Shown in pieces: positions 41,254-49,188 of a stretch of DNA of 56,265 nt. Origin of the DNA: Myxococcales bacterium (GTDB lineage: Bacteria > Myxococcota_A > Polyangia > Polyangiales > Polyangiaceae). The number at the start of each line of letters is the position of its first letter. The stretch's first letter is position 1. Where the stretch lies: positions 19,406-75,670 of the forward strand of contig JAAFHV010000011.1 of the NCBI GenBank assembly GCA_013297655.1, in the 5' to 3' direction. The position numbers were made by a program, and so were the translations under genes. A model generated the notes under the pieces. It saw only the letters and a list, made by a program, of their open reading frames with translations. It made no database searches and was not told where the DNA came from.

Positions 41254-42331
41254 CGGCGGCACGATCGCCCCGGCGGCCCTCGCCCACGTGCTCGAGCAGA
41301 TCGATCTCGGCGTGGTGGGGGTGCGGCTCACCGAAGAGCCGCGGGTGCTCTTCTCGAACGAGAAGGCGCGCGAGCTGCTCGGTGCCACGATCGAGGTCGC
41401 GCTCGTGGTGCGCCTGTTCGGCGGAAAGCTCCGCACGTCGCGCCACAGCTCCGCGTCGTTCATCGTCGGCGATTGGATCCGCGTCGGCGAAAAGAACGTG
41501 GGCTTCTCGGTGTACGAAGTACCCGACGGCTCGCAATGGATCATCCTCCGCGACGTCACCGAGAAGCTGCGGATGCAGCGCGCGGCGGAGGGAATGACGG
41601 TCGCGAACAACCTCGGATACACGTTCGCGGGAGTAGCGCACGAGCTCGGCAACCCGGTGAACTCGGTGAAGATGGCGGCGACCGTGCTCCGCGACAACGC
41701 GCAGACCTTCAGCCCCGAGAAGCAGCACGAGTACCTGACCGAGATCCTCTCCGAGACGAACCGGATGCAAGACATCTTGCGCCTCATGCAGGGGTTCATC
41801 GGAATGGCCTCGCTCGAGCCGGTGACGTGCGATCTCGCGGCGGAGTGCCGCGCGGTGGTGGAGCGGGTCGGTCGCGACGCGACCCAGAAGGGCGTCGTGG
41901 TCGTCTCCGCGTTCGCGGCGCGCGGTCAGGTCCCGTCGCGCGTCGACCCGCCCGCGTTCAGGCAAGTGCTCATCAACCTCTTCGCGAACGCCGTAGAGGC
42001 CGTCGCGGGGGTATTTGGTCCTCAGGTATCGATCGACGCCTTTTTGGGAGAACGAGCGGCTCACGTCCGCGTATCGGACAATGGCAAAGGCATCGACAGC
42101 GCCCAAAAAGAGCGCCTCTTCTTTCCTTTTTATTCCACCCGCCCCGGCGGAATGGGGTTCGGTCTCGTCATCGTGAAGAAGCTCGTCTCCAGCATGGGCG
42201 GCACGATCGAGGTCACGAGCGCTCCCGGGATCGGCACCTCGTTCGAGCTCCTGTTGCCGCTCGCGGACGAGGTCGCGGTGCGGAGCGACACCGGCGATTT
42301 GGCCGCCGCGTCGAGCCGGAGGGGCGCATGA
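41243..42331 (+). CDS. sensor histidine kinase (soluble)
   Basis: 362 aa from ATG 41243 (GTG 41231 possible); 11-bp overlap with the small gene before it. Residues 8-110 look like a PAS-type input domain (LEQIDLGVVGVRLTEEPRVL, then WIILRDVTEKLRMQ). DHp helix with phospho-accepting His133 in AGVAHELGNPVNSVKMA. HATPase domain: N-box LINLFANAVEAVAG, G1 VSDNGKGIDSAQ, F-box LFFPFYSTRPGG, G2 GGMGFGLVIVKKLV. No membrane segment, so it senses an intracellular cue. The response regulator follows directly (ATGA), giving a cognate pair. Confidence 0.93.
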   Translation: MVDDGGTIAPAALAHVLEQIDLGVVGVRLTEEPRVLFSNEKARELLGATIEVALVVRLFGGKLRTSRHSSASFIVGDWIRVGEKNVGFSVYEVPDGSQWIILRDVTEKLRMQRAAEGMTVANNLGYTFAGVAHELGNPVNSVKMAATVLRDNAQTFSPEKQHEYLTEILSETNRMQDILRLMQGFIGMASLEPVTCDLAAECRAVVERVGRDATQKGVVVVSAFAARGQVPSRVDPPAFRQVLINLFANAVEAVAGVFGPQVSIDAFLGERAAHVRVSDNGKGIDSAQKERLFFPFYSTRPGGMGFGLVIVKKLVSSMGGTIEVTSAPGIGTSFELLLPLADEVAVRSDTGDLAAASSRRGA

Positions 42332-43782
42332 GCGCCGAGCCGAAGACGGTGCTCGTGGTCGACGACGAGCCGCTATTCGTGCGGAGCCTCGCGGACGGAC
42401 TCCGGCCCCTCGGCGAGCGCGACGGGTTCGTCGTTCTCACCGCGACGAACGGGCGTGACGCCGTCGCCGCGCTCCAGTCGGAGCAAGTCGACCTCGTGCT
42501 CACCGATTTGCGCATGCCGGGGATGGACGGGTTCCAGCTCATCTCTTGGATGATCGCGCAAAAGCGGAACGTGCCGGTGGTGGTCATGACGGCGATGCCG
42601 TCGCTCGAGGCGCGCGTGCAACTGCGGCAAACCGGGGCCTTCACCGTGCTGCAGAAGCCGGTCGATTTGGCCGAGGTCCACAAGTGCATCGTGAGCGAGC
42701 TCGCGGTGCGACGAGTGCGGGTCGAGGGGCTCGCGACGAGCGCATTTTTGCAGCTCGTTTCGATGGAACGTGTCTCGTGCGTGCTCACGATCCGCTCCGG
42801 GACGCGTGTAGGACACATGGGAATCGTGGGCGGCGATCTGGTCCACGCCGAGCTCGAGGATCGCGACGGTCTCGCCGCGGCGCACGCGCTCGTCGGCCTC
42901 CCCGACGCGGTCATCGAGATGGTCGAGCGCGAAGACGTCCCCAAGTCGGGTATCGTCGTCCCCCTCGCCGAGGTGGTGCTCGATGCGCTCCGCAGCCACG
43001 ACGAGCAGGCGCGCGGCGAAGGGAGGATCACCGCGCCGCCCTCCGCGCCGGGCGAGATCGAGCTCGAGTTCGATCTGTTGAAGTCGAAGCGGCCTCCCCC
43101 GCTCGAGGTGGAGACAACGCCGCCGCCCGCGCTCGTGGCGGTGCTCGCGAGCGCCAAGGCTCCCGTGGTCGACACCCCCACGAGCGGGCCGCGGTCGACG
43201 CCGCAGGCGGGAACGCCGAAGTCGGCGTGGCCCTCCTCGGTGCCCGCTCCGGCTGCGCCCGTCCCTACGCCGCGCGAACCTGCGCCGCGTGAAACGAACG
43301 ACGAGCGTGGTCTCCCGACGAGCGCGCCGCCGCCGATTCCGCCGCTGCCTCTTCCGCCCGCGCTACAGGCACCGCCACTCCCAACGAACGAGGATCCCCT
43401 TATGAACGTGATTAGCGTCGAAAAGGCCAATATCGCCGTCACCAAGCTCCGGGAGTCTCTCGGCGCTGGCCTCGTCGCGACCGACGTTTGGAACGTGGAT
43501 GACGGAATGCCGATCGCGGGTTTCAACTCGCAGCCCGTCGCGACCGCGCTCTTCAACCGCATCACCGACGTCATCAGCGAGACGCTCGCCGAGTCCGGCT
43601 TTCCGGCGCTCAACAAGTATTACCTCCTCGACCTCGAGGGCGACAAAATCGTGGTCGTCATTCCGCTCGGGAAATACCGGGCAGGGATGCTCGTCGACAA
43701 GAAGAAGGCGCAGCTCGGCGTCGTCGTCAGCGTCGCGCTCCCTAAGTACGTGAACGGGCTCGAAGAGGCCATTCGGGGCTGA
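42328..43782 (+). CDS. response regulator: REC + DUF4388 + Roadblock-like domain
   Basis: 484 aa. Receiver domain (1-125) with acidic pocket VLVVDDEPLF, phospho-acceptor Asp60 in LVLTDLRMPGMDGF, Thr in VVMTAMPS and Lys in VLQKPVDLAE. Then DUF4388 (about 132-205: LATSAFLQLVSMERVSCVLT, MGIVGGDLVHAELEDRDGLA), the PatA-type domain common in myxobacterial regulators. A Pro-rich linker (about 235-355) leads to a C-terminal Roadblock/LC7-like domain (NVISVEKANIAVTKLRESLG, VWNVDDGMPIAGFN, YYLLDLEGDKIVVVIPLGKY). It links phosphorelay output to a Roadblock module, so it may dock with the two Roadblock proteins or ParA. Last gene of the operon. Confidence 0.9.
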   Translation: MSAEPKTVLVVDDEPLFVRSLADGLRPLGERDGFVVLTATNGRDAVAALQSEQVDLVLTDLRMPGMDGFQLISWMIAQKRNVPVVVMTAMPSLEARVQLRQTGAFTVLQKPVDLAEVHKCIVSELAVRRVRVEGLATSAFLQLVSMERVSCVLTIRSGTRVGHMGIVGGDLVHAELEDRDGLAAAHALVGLPDAVIEMVEREDVPKSGIVVPLAEVVLDALRSHDEQARGEGRITAPPSAPGEIELEFDLLKSKRPPPLEVETTPPPALVAVLASAKAPVVDTPTSGPRSTPQAGTPKSAWPSSVPAPAAPVPTPREPAPRETNDERGLPTSAPPPIPPLPLPPALQAPPLPTNEDPLMNVISVEKANIAVTKLRESLGAGLVATDVWNVDDGMPIAGFNSQPVATALFNRITDVISETLAESGFPALNKYYLLDLEGDKIVVVIPLGKYRAGMLVDKKKAQLGVVVSVALPKYVNGLEEAIRG

Positions 43783-43871
43783 CGCTCACCCCGGGCCGAC
43801 GCGCGCGGATCTCGTCGCGACCGCCGTCGAGATAGCCTGTTTCCGCCCGTCGGCGTACGGTCGTCCGTCTT

Positions 43872-45158
43872 ATGTGGCTCCGCGCTCGCGCTTGGCATCT
43901 CGGCGCCTTTCGGGCTTGCGTCGCGTGCGTCACGCTCGCCTCGCCGGAGCCGGAAATGGCGCTCGCGATCGCGAAGGGACCACCTTCGCTCCGGTTTTAC
44001 CCCGGCCTGCTCGTGCGCGTCGCCGAGGTGGTCCCCGTCACGGAGGGGCTCGCGCTCGCGGCGCGGACGCTCTTCTACGTCAGCGGCGCGCTCTCGCTCA
44101 TGGGGCTCTTCACGCGGCCCGCGCTGGTAGGCTTCGCGCTCTCGTCGCTCTATCTCTTCGGCGTCGCGCAGCTCACCGGTGAAGTGGTGCACGACATGCA
44201 CCTCGTGTGGATGCTCGCGCTCCTCGCTGCGAGCCCTGCTGGTGACGGCTTCTCGCTCGACGCCTGGTTCGCAAAGAGAGCGCCGCGCGGCCCGCTTCGC
44301 GGAAAAGCCGAGTACGATCTCACCCTCGCGTTCGCGCGTGGCCTCCTCGGGATTGTCTATTTCTTCCCCGGATTCTGGAAGCTCGCCACCTCCGGCTTCG
44401 CCTGGATCACGACCAGGAACGTGATCCACCAGATGCACTGGAAGTGGGCACAATGGGGCGGCTACCGACCGCCGATACGAATCGACGAGGCGCCGTGGCT
44501 CGTTTCGCTTGGTGCGGCGGGCGTGGTCGCGTTCGAGCTCGGGTTCGGCTTCGTGTCGCTCGGCCCGAAGTGGCGTCGTGCGCTCGCGTGCGTAGGATTC
44601 GGGTTTCACCAGGCCACGCGCGTCTTTTTCCTCATCACCTTTACGAGCCTGTGGGCCTGCTACGGGTGCTTGCTCTTCACGTCCACGCGTCCGATCGGGA
44701 GGCGACGCGCCTTCTCTCGCGCGACGCTCCCGGTGTGGGCAATGGGGCTCTTCCTCGTCGCTGGCGCGGGCGTCGAGGGGATACGCGGCCGCACGCAGAG
44801 CTATCCGTTCGCGTGTTACCCCACGTTCGAGCATATGGTCGGCCCCGAGATGCCCGACGTCGCGCTCGAGGCGATCTTCTCCGATGGCCGCGTGACGCTG
44901 CTCCCGGCGGTGCCGCGTAGCCAATCGGAGTGGGGAATGGCGTGGCAAATCGCGGGGCTGTTCGGAAAACGAGCGAGCCACGAGGCGACGCTCGCGTTCG
45001 TGAAGAACGATCTGGCGAAGGTAGGGCTCCCCGAGCGTGCGTCGGCGGTGCGTGTCCGCGTCGCTTATCGCGCCGTCGATCCCGACTCCGACCACACGCG
45101 GCTCGACGCCGAGCTGGCGGTGCTCTCGCGCGCGGAGCTCGAGCCGAAGCGCGATTGA
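43872..45158 (+). CDS. HTTM-type membrane protein (vitamin K gamma-carboxylase-like)
   Basis: 428 aa, ATG 43872. About seven hydrophobic helices; characteristic HTTM pieces are RFYPGLLVRVAEVVP, VVHDMHLVWMLALLAASPAG, FARGLLGIVYFFPGFWKLAT, HQMHWKWAQWGG and FHQATRVFFLITF. The C-terminal 120 residues are a soluble alpha/beta tail. HTTM proteins include vitamin K-dependent gamma-glutamyl carboxylase; the catalytic Lys cannot be placed here by eye. Bacterial homologues are mostly of unknown substrate. Confidence 0.8.
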   Translation: MWLRARAWHLGAFRACVACVTLASPEPEMALAIAKGPPSLRFYPGLLVRVAEVVPVTEGLALAARTLFYVSGALSLMGLFTRPALVGFALSSLYLFGVAQLTGEVVHDMHLVWMLALLAASPAGDGFSLDAWFAKRAPRGPLRGKAEYDLTLAFARGLLGIVYFFPGFWKLATSGFAWITTRNVIHQMHWKWAQWGGYRPPIRIDEAPWLVSLGAAGVVAFELGFGFVSLGPKWRRALACVGFGFHQATRVFFLITFTSLWACYGCLLFTSTRPIGRRRAFSRATLPVWAMGLFLVAGAGVEGIRGRTQSYPFACYPTFEHMVGPEMPDVALEAIFSDGRVTLLPAVPRSQSEWGMAWQIAGLFGKRASHEATLAFVKNDLAKVGLPERASAVRVRVAYRAVDPDSDHTRLDAELAVLSRAELEPKRD

Positions 45159-45229
45159 GCACGGCGGGATCGCGGCGCGTAATGCTCGTTCTTCGCGCGC
45201 CCCGAATACGTGTTGGATGCACGTGAATC

Positions 45230-45300
45230 GGCGGACATTCGAGAAAAACAAAGTCGAGTATTTCTCGTCGAAGACACCAAATTTCGTGATCCGTATCGTG
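45230..45300 (+). promoter_or_regulatory. AT-rich promoter-like region of the barrel gene
   Basis: The segment around CGAGAAAAACAAAGTCGAGT and TTTCTCGTCGAAGACACC is far more AT-rich than its surroundings and lies directly upstream of the barrel gene. I cannot fix -35 and -10 boxes. Confidence 0.3.
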
Positions 45301-45313
45301 CGCCGCCTCACCC

Positions 45314-46036
45314 ATGACGAGCGAGGTGTCCATGCTCTCCTTCCCCCGCTCCCTCGTCGTCGTCCTCGTGGTCGCTCCGCTCCTCGCTGCTCCCGGCGTC
45401 GCGTACGCGGGGCTCGTTCCGCCCGCCGATGGCCCGTCGCCGCCGGTGGTCGAGGTCGCCCCCGCGGCGGCCGATCGCCCCAAGGGGGAGGAGCGGGAGC
45501 GGGAGTGGGAGGACAAGGACCACGTGCGTGTCGGCGCGCTGCTCGGCCTCGGTTATCCGCGTCCGGTCGCGCTCGAGGTGATGGTGAAGATCGAGCGCGC
45601 GCTCGGTCTCGGCGTCGAGGCGGGAATGATGCCCCCGCTCACGGTCGGCCCACTCTCGACGTCGTTTTGGGGAGTCGCGGGCGATCTCCGCGTGTTCCCG
45701 TTCCAAGGTGCGTTCTTCATCGGGATGCGCGCCGGGTACCAGCGAATGAAGGCGACCGCGACTGCCTCCGTTCCCGGGCTCGGCACCCTCTCCGAGTCGG
45801 CCGTCGCGGATACCTATTTCGTCAATCCGCGGATCGGCTTCTTGTGGACGCTCGAGTCGGGCGTGACGCTCGGCCTCGACGTCGGCGTGCAAGTGCCCAT
45901 TCAGAAGTCGTACGTCGACACGCTCCCCGACAGCGTATCGAGCGAGGTTCGAGGGTCGCTCGTCGGCGTCGCGAACGCGTTCGGCTACACGGTGACGCCC
46001 TCGGTCGACTTGCTTCGGATCGGCTTCCTCTTCTGA
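45314..46036 (+). CDS. outer-membrane beta-barrel protein
   Basis: 240 aa from ATG 45314; ATG 45332 (MLSFPRSLVVVLVVAPLLAA) also fits. Signal peptide cleaved after YAG or ALA. A charged linker (KGEEREREWEDKD) precedes an eight-stranded-looking barrel: HVRVGALLGLGYPRPVALEV, ALGLGVEAGMMPPL, GAFFIGMRAGYQRMKATAT, YFVNPRIGFLWTLESGVTL and terminal VDLLRIGFLF with the C-terminal Phe typical of outer-membrane barrels. Function unknown. An AT-rich promoter-like region precedes it. Confidence 0.75.
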   Translation: MTSEVSMLSFPRSLVVVLVVAPLLAAPGVAYAGLVPPADGPSPPVVEVAPAAADRPKGEEREREWEDKDHVRVGALLGLGYPRPVALEVMVKIERALGLGVEAGMMPPLTVGPLSTSFWGVAGDLRVFPFQGAFFIGMRAGYQRMKATATASVPGLGTLSESAVADTYFVNPRIGFLWTLESGVTLGLDVGVQVPIQKSYVDTLPDSVSSEVRGSLVGVANAFGYTVTPSVDLLRIGFLF

Positions 46037-46037
46037 T

Positions 46038-46053
46038 GCGCCATGTATGGCGC
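46038..46053. terminator. short hairpin between convergent genes
   Basis: GCGCCAT-GT-ATGGCGC, a 7-bp perfect stem with a two-base centre, directly after the barrel stop codon and 25 bases from the stop of the opposing gene. Confidence 0.4.
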
Positions 46054-46077
46054 GTCAATCGTGGAGGATGCGGCTCC

Positions 46078-47070
46078 TCAGCGGTGTGCGTCGAGGAATA
46101 CGATCGCGGCGTTGTCGCCCAGCTTCGCGCCGGGAAGGAACGGATCCTTCAACGCGGGATCCATCCGCTGGAGCTTCACGATCACACGCTCGACGAGCTG
46201 CTTCAGGACGGTCGCGTCCGTCTTGGTAATGCCGGCTGCGCCACGCGACGCGCACGTGAGCGCGGCGTCACGAAATACCAACGTTTGGCCTTCGCCGCAC
46301 ATCGGGATTCGACCGGTGCGGAGTGACGACTTTACGGGCCGGGCGAGCTCGCGCGGGGGCTGATTCTCCACGATGCGATAGAGATAATCGAGAGTGCGGG
46401 CGAGGAGCGGCTCGTCGATCGCGCCCTGGTTCCGCGCGACGCAGTCGATCGTGATCCCGTCGTGGCTCGTCTGCCCGGAGGCGAAATCCGCGCACGGTAG
46501 CGCGACGCGGCCGGCGGGGAGGTCCGCGCACTTGACCTCGCGTTGGGCATTGAACGTCACCGTCTGACCCGCACCGCACTTGAGCGTCGGCAACACGGGC
46601 GCTTCGGTCTTCGAGGGCGTGGTCTCGCAGCGGTAAGCTTCTGCGGAGATTTTGGTGAAGGCGCCGCATTCGAAGGTCTTCCCGGTGGGGGCGGCGCTCG
46701 TCGGCAAACGAGCGCCGGTGCCCGCGTCGAGCCAGCGCGCGAGGGCATCTTTGCGTGTCGTGTAGTACGCGTCGGTTTGTCCGGTCCCTCGTGGGACACA
46801 GGTGGCGGTCCCGTCGTCTTGTGCGCTCCCGAGCGAACAATCGGGAGCGAGGGTGGCCGGTACGGCAGACAGGAGCTTGCAGACGTACGTGCCTTCGGCG
46901 CGGACGGCGAGCGCCTCGTTCGCGTTGCAGACGGGCAGGCGAAGTGTCTTGGGCGCGTGCGGGACCGGGGAGGGCTCGTCTGCGCGCACGTTCGCCGAGG
47001 CCGCGAGCGAGACCAGCAGGAGCGGCGCGGCGAGGACGCGAAAACCGAGCGACGAGCGCAGCGTATCCAT
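46078..47070 (-). CDS. secreted protein with repeated Cys-pair modules, unknown
   Basis: 330 aa from ATG 47068-47070; upstream extension of the frame is not supported. Signal peptide (RVLAAPLLLVSLAASANVRA). The mature chain contains recurring units of the form LPVCNANEALAVRAEGTYVC, PTLKCGAGQTVTFNAQREVK and IPMCGEGQTLVFRDAALTC: a short Cys-containing strand, a turn with Gly/Gln and a second Cys. This spacing suggests disulfide-pinned beta hairpins. No enzymatic motif. C-terminal part is helical (LKQLVERVIVKLQRMDPALK). Confidence 0.7.
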   Translation of the reverse strand: MDTLRSSLGFRVLAAPLLLVSLAASANVRADEPSPVPHAPKTLRLPVCNANEALAVRAEGTYVCKLLSAVPATLAPDCSLGSAQDDGTATCVPRGTGQTDAYYTTRKDALARWLDAGTGARLPTSAAPTGKTFECGAFTKISAEAYRCETTPSKTEAPVLPTLKCGAGQTVTFNAQREVKCADLPAGRVALPCADFASGQTSHDGITIDCVARNQGAIDEPLLARTLDYLYRIVENQPPRELARPVKSSLRTGRIPMCGEGQTLVFRDAALTCASRGAAGITKTDATVLKQLVERVIVKLQRMDPALKDPFLPGAKLGDNAAIVFLDAHR

Positions 47071-47265
47071 CGTGACAATGATGCACGACAGGCCGCGATT
47101 TCCCGGCTTCTTTTTCCGAGAGGCCGCGAAATTGTGCGCCGTGAGTGCCACCTACGATGTGCGTCGCGGGCGGGATTGCCCATTCCCGAACGCGATCGCG
47201 GGCCGAGCGCGCATCGAGCCGCCGAGAGCCCAGGCGGAGCACATTGTTCCCGACGAGATAGTGCG

Positions 47266-48075
47266 TTAGGTCGTGACGGCCATCGGGTCGATGCCGCGTT
47301 CGCGGAGGGGCGCGAGCACCTTCTCGTCCATCGATTTGCGGGCGAGGGCGAGGTACGCCCCCGATTCCATCCACGCGAGCGCGTCGCCTGCGTTTTCCCC
47401 CCGCGGGGGTCGCTTGCGAATGTCCTCCCACTGCGCCGAAATGGCGTCGATCGCGAGTCGCGCGTGGCGAGCGAGGTGCGCGAGGTCGGCCTCCGAGAGA
47501 CGCGGAACGGCCCAGTCGAGGAACGCAAACCCGAACGTGCCGTGGGCGGCTTCGTCGCGCACGATGCGGCCGAGCACGGCCCTCGGGAGCGGATGCCGCG
47601 CCGCGTGCCACGTGCCACGCAAGAGCGGGATCGACAGGGCCTCGCCGACGCAGAAGAAGCGGACCACGAGCTCTGCCGCGCGAAGGAGAGGCGGAGTGCC
47701 CTCTTTGGCGTCGAGCACCATCACGTCCGGATCGTGGATGATCTCCGTGCCGCCGCCGAGCTCCATCGCCATCCGCGCGCACAGCTCGACGTGGACCATC
47801 TCGTCGAGCGGGAAACGCGACGCGAGGCCGATGAGGTCGACCGGCGCGCGGCACTCGATGAGCGCACGAAGGGTGGCCGCGCACGCGATTCCGGTGCGGT
47901 GCTCTTGGAAAGCCGCGCCCGTCCACGCGCGCCGTCCCGCGATGAGCTCGGCCTCGGGGATCCCGCTCGTGTCGATCGTGCCCCACGGCATCGCCTCGAC
48001 CTCGGGCCGCATCTTGCGATAACGGCGCTCGATCCCACCGCCGTAGAGCTCGAGCTCGAACAGCTCACCTTCCAT
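47266..48075 (-). CDS. ferritin-like (di-iron four-helix) protein
   Basis: 269 aa, ATG 48073-48075, preceded by a purine-rich AAAGAGAAGG. Helices with metal-ligand pattern: WTGAAFQEHRTG, FPLDEMVHVELCARMAME (ExxH) and VRDEAAHGTFGFAFLDWA (ExxH), consistent with a carboxylate-bridged di-iron centre as in ferritin-like oxygenases or stress proteins. Cytoplasmic (no signal). It is the third gene of a tight operon with two GNLM-repeat lipoproteins; similar lipoprotein/ferritin-like neighbours are suggestive of metal-dependent maturation, but I cannot support a specific reaction. Confidence 0.75.
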   Translation of the reverse strand: MEGELFELELYGGGIERRYRKMRPEVEAMPWGTIDTSGIPEAELIAGRRAWTGAAFQEHRTGIACAATLRALIECRAPVDLIGLASRFPLDEMVHVELCARMAMELGGGTEIIHDPDVMVLDAKEGTPPLLRAAELVVRFFCVGEALSIPLLRGTWHAARHPLPRAVLGRIVRDEAAHGTFGFAFLDWAVPRLSEADLAHLARHARLAIDAISAQWEDIRKRPPRGENAGDALAWMESGAYLALARKSMDEKVLAPLRERGIDPMAVTT

Positions 48076-48093
48076 AACGACCTTCTCTTTTGC

Positions 48094-48447
48094 CTATGGT
48101 TTCGCGGGCTTGGGGTGGGGCGGGGGCGGCATGAGGTTGCCCGGCGGGTGATGCGGGGGCTTCTTCGGGATCGGCCCCGCGTCCGGCGGCGGCGGAGGCG
48201 GCATGAGGTTCCCGGGGGGCGCCATCTCGAGGGCCGATGCGTCCGCGGCCGTGGGCACGACCACGGTGTCCGTGGGGGGCGGCATGAGGTTTCCGCTCGT
48301 GGGAGGGGCGCTCGCGTCCATCGCGTGGGGCTCGGGCGCCATCAAATTCCCCGGCGGATACGGGTCCTTTTTCTCGCACGCGTAAAGAACCGTGGCGACA
48401 CCGATCGAGGCGACCAAGAGCTTTCGGCTTTGCACGAACCGCTTCAT
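48094..48447 (-). CDS. GNLM-repeat lipoprotein 1
   Basis: 117 aa from ATG 48445-48447. Signal peptide RKLLVASIGVATVLYAC with lipobox Cys24. The mature part is low-complexity Pro/Ala/Asp, punctuated by four copies of a GNLM motif: PPGNLMAPE, SGNLMPPPTD, PPGNLMPPPPPP and PPGNLMPPPPHP. The conserved core is therefore (P/S)GNLM(A/P)P. Spacing between copies is about 20-30 residues. Same signal-peptide sequence style as the adjacent paralogue at 48486-48785. No fold predicted. Eighteen bases before the ferritin-like gene. Confidence 0.75.
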   Translation of the reverse strand: MKRFVQSRKLLVASIGVATVLYACEKKDPYPPGNLMAPEPHAMDASAPPTSGNLMPPPTDTVVVPTAADASALEMAPPGNLMPPPPPPDAGPIPKKPPHHPPGNLMPPPPHPKPAKP

Positions 48448-48485
48448 GGCCACGAGGCTAACCGGTTTTTGCGGCGGTGCGGAAG

Positions 48486-48785
48486 TCAGTCGGTCTCGGC
48501 GTCGGCGCTCGCGTCGCCGCCATCGCCCGCGTCGACCGGCGGGGGAGGCATGAGGTTGCCCGAAGTGACGGGGGCGTCGGCTCGCGCGTCGGCCACCGGC
48601 GGAGGCATGAGGTTGCCCGAAGTGACGAGGGCGTCGGGCTGGGCGTCTTCTTCGGCCGAGGCGTCCACCTCGGGCGCCATCAGGTTGCCCGACGTCTGCG
48701 TGGTGGTGCACGCCACGTAGCTAATCGCCGCGACCCCGACCGATGCCACGAGCAACTTCCGACCGATGACGCGCTTCTTAGCCAT
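48486..48785 (-). CDS. GNLM-repeat lipoprotein 2
   Basis: 99 aa from ATG 48783-48785. Signal peptide RKLLVASVGVAAISYVAC with lipobox Cys26, nearly the same as its downstream paralogue. Three copies of the motif: TSGNLMAPEVDA, TSGNLMPPPVADA and TSGNLMPPPPVDA, separated by acidic Asp/Ala stretches. The two proteins share motif but not charge: this one is acidic, the other Pro/His/Lys-rich. Both should be exported and lipidated. First gene of the GNLM/ferritin-like operon. Confidence 0.75.
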   Translation of the reverse strand: MAKKRVIGRKLLVASVGVAAISYVACTTTQTSGNLMAPEVDASAEEDAQPDALVTSGNLMPPPVADARADAPVTSGNLMPPPPVDAGDGGDASADAETD

Positions 48786-49188
48786 CCCACGTTCCTTCCT
48801 CGCACGGGAAACCCGCCGCGAACGTCAAGCATGCGGCGTGCCGCGCGGAAGGGGCGGGAATTTTGCTGGGCGGGCACGTCCGACCGGACGCGAGAGGCAA
48901 GGGTGGCTCATCGTGGCACCACACACGATTCATCTCGGGATCCGGAGCCAATGTGCCTTGACCCGGCTCGTGACACGGTGGCACCCTGTTTGCGCCTCTT
49001 CCGGGCCTGTCTTCACGTTCGAAGCCCGGGTTCGAAAAGGTGCTCGCCGAAGCCAACGCGGACGGCCCGTAGAGGGTCGATTCTTCGAGGTTTTCCCGTG
49101 CACCCCGCGGACCTCGTTGTCCGCGACGAGGTGCGCGGCCTCGTGACGGCGGCGCGGGAGACCCTCTCCCACCTTTCCGGGAGCCTTC
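48786..49188. other. 403-bp divergent intergenic region
   Basis: Between the GNLM lipoprotein operon (minus) and the Ser/Thr kinase gene (plus); both promoters must lie here. No convincing gene and no strong inverted repeat besides GGGAGACCCTCTCCC-like sequence near 49157-49171, close to the kinase start. Confidence 0.4.
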
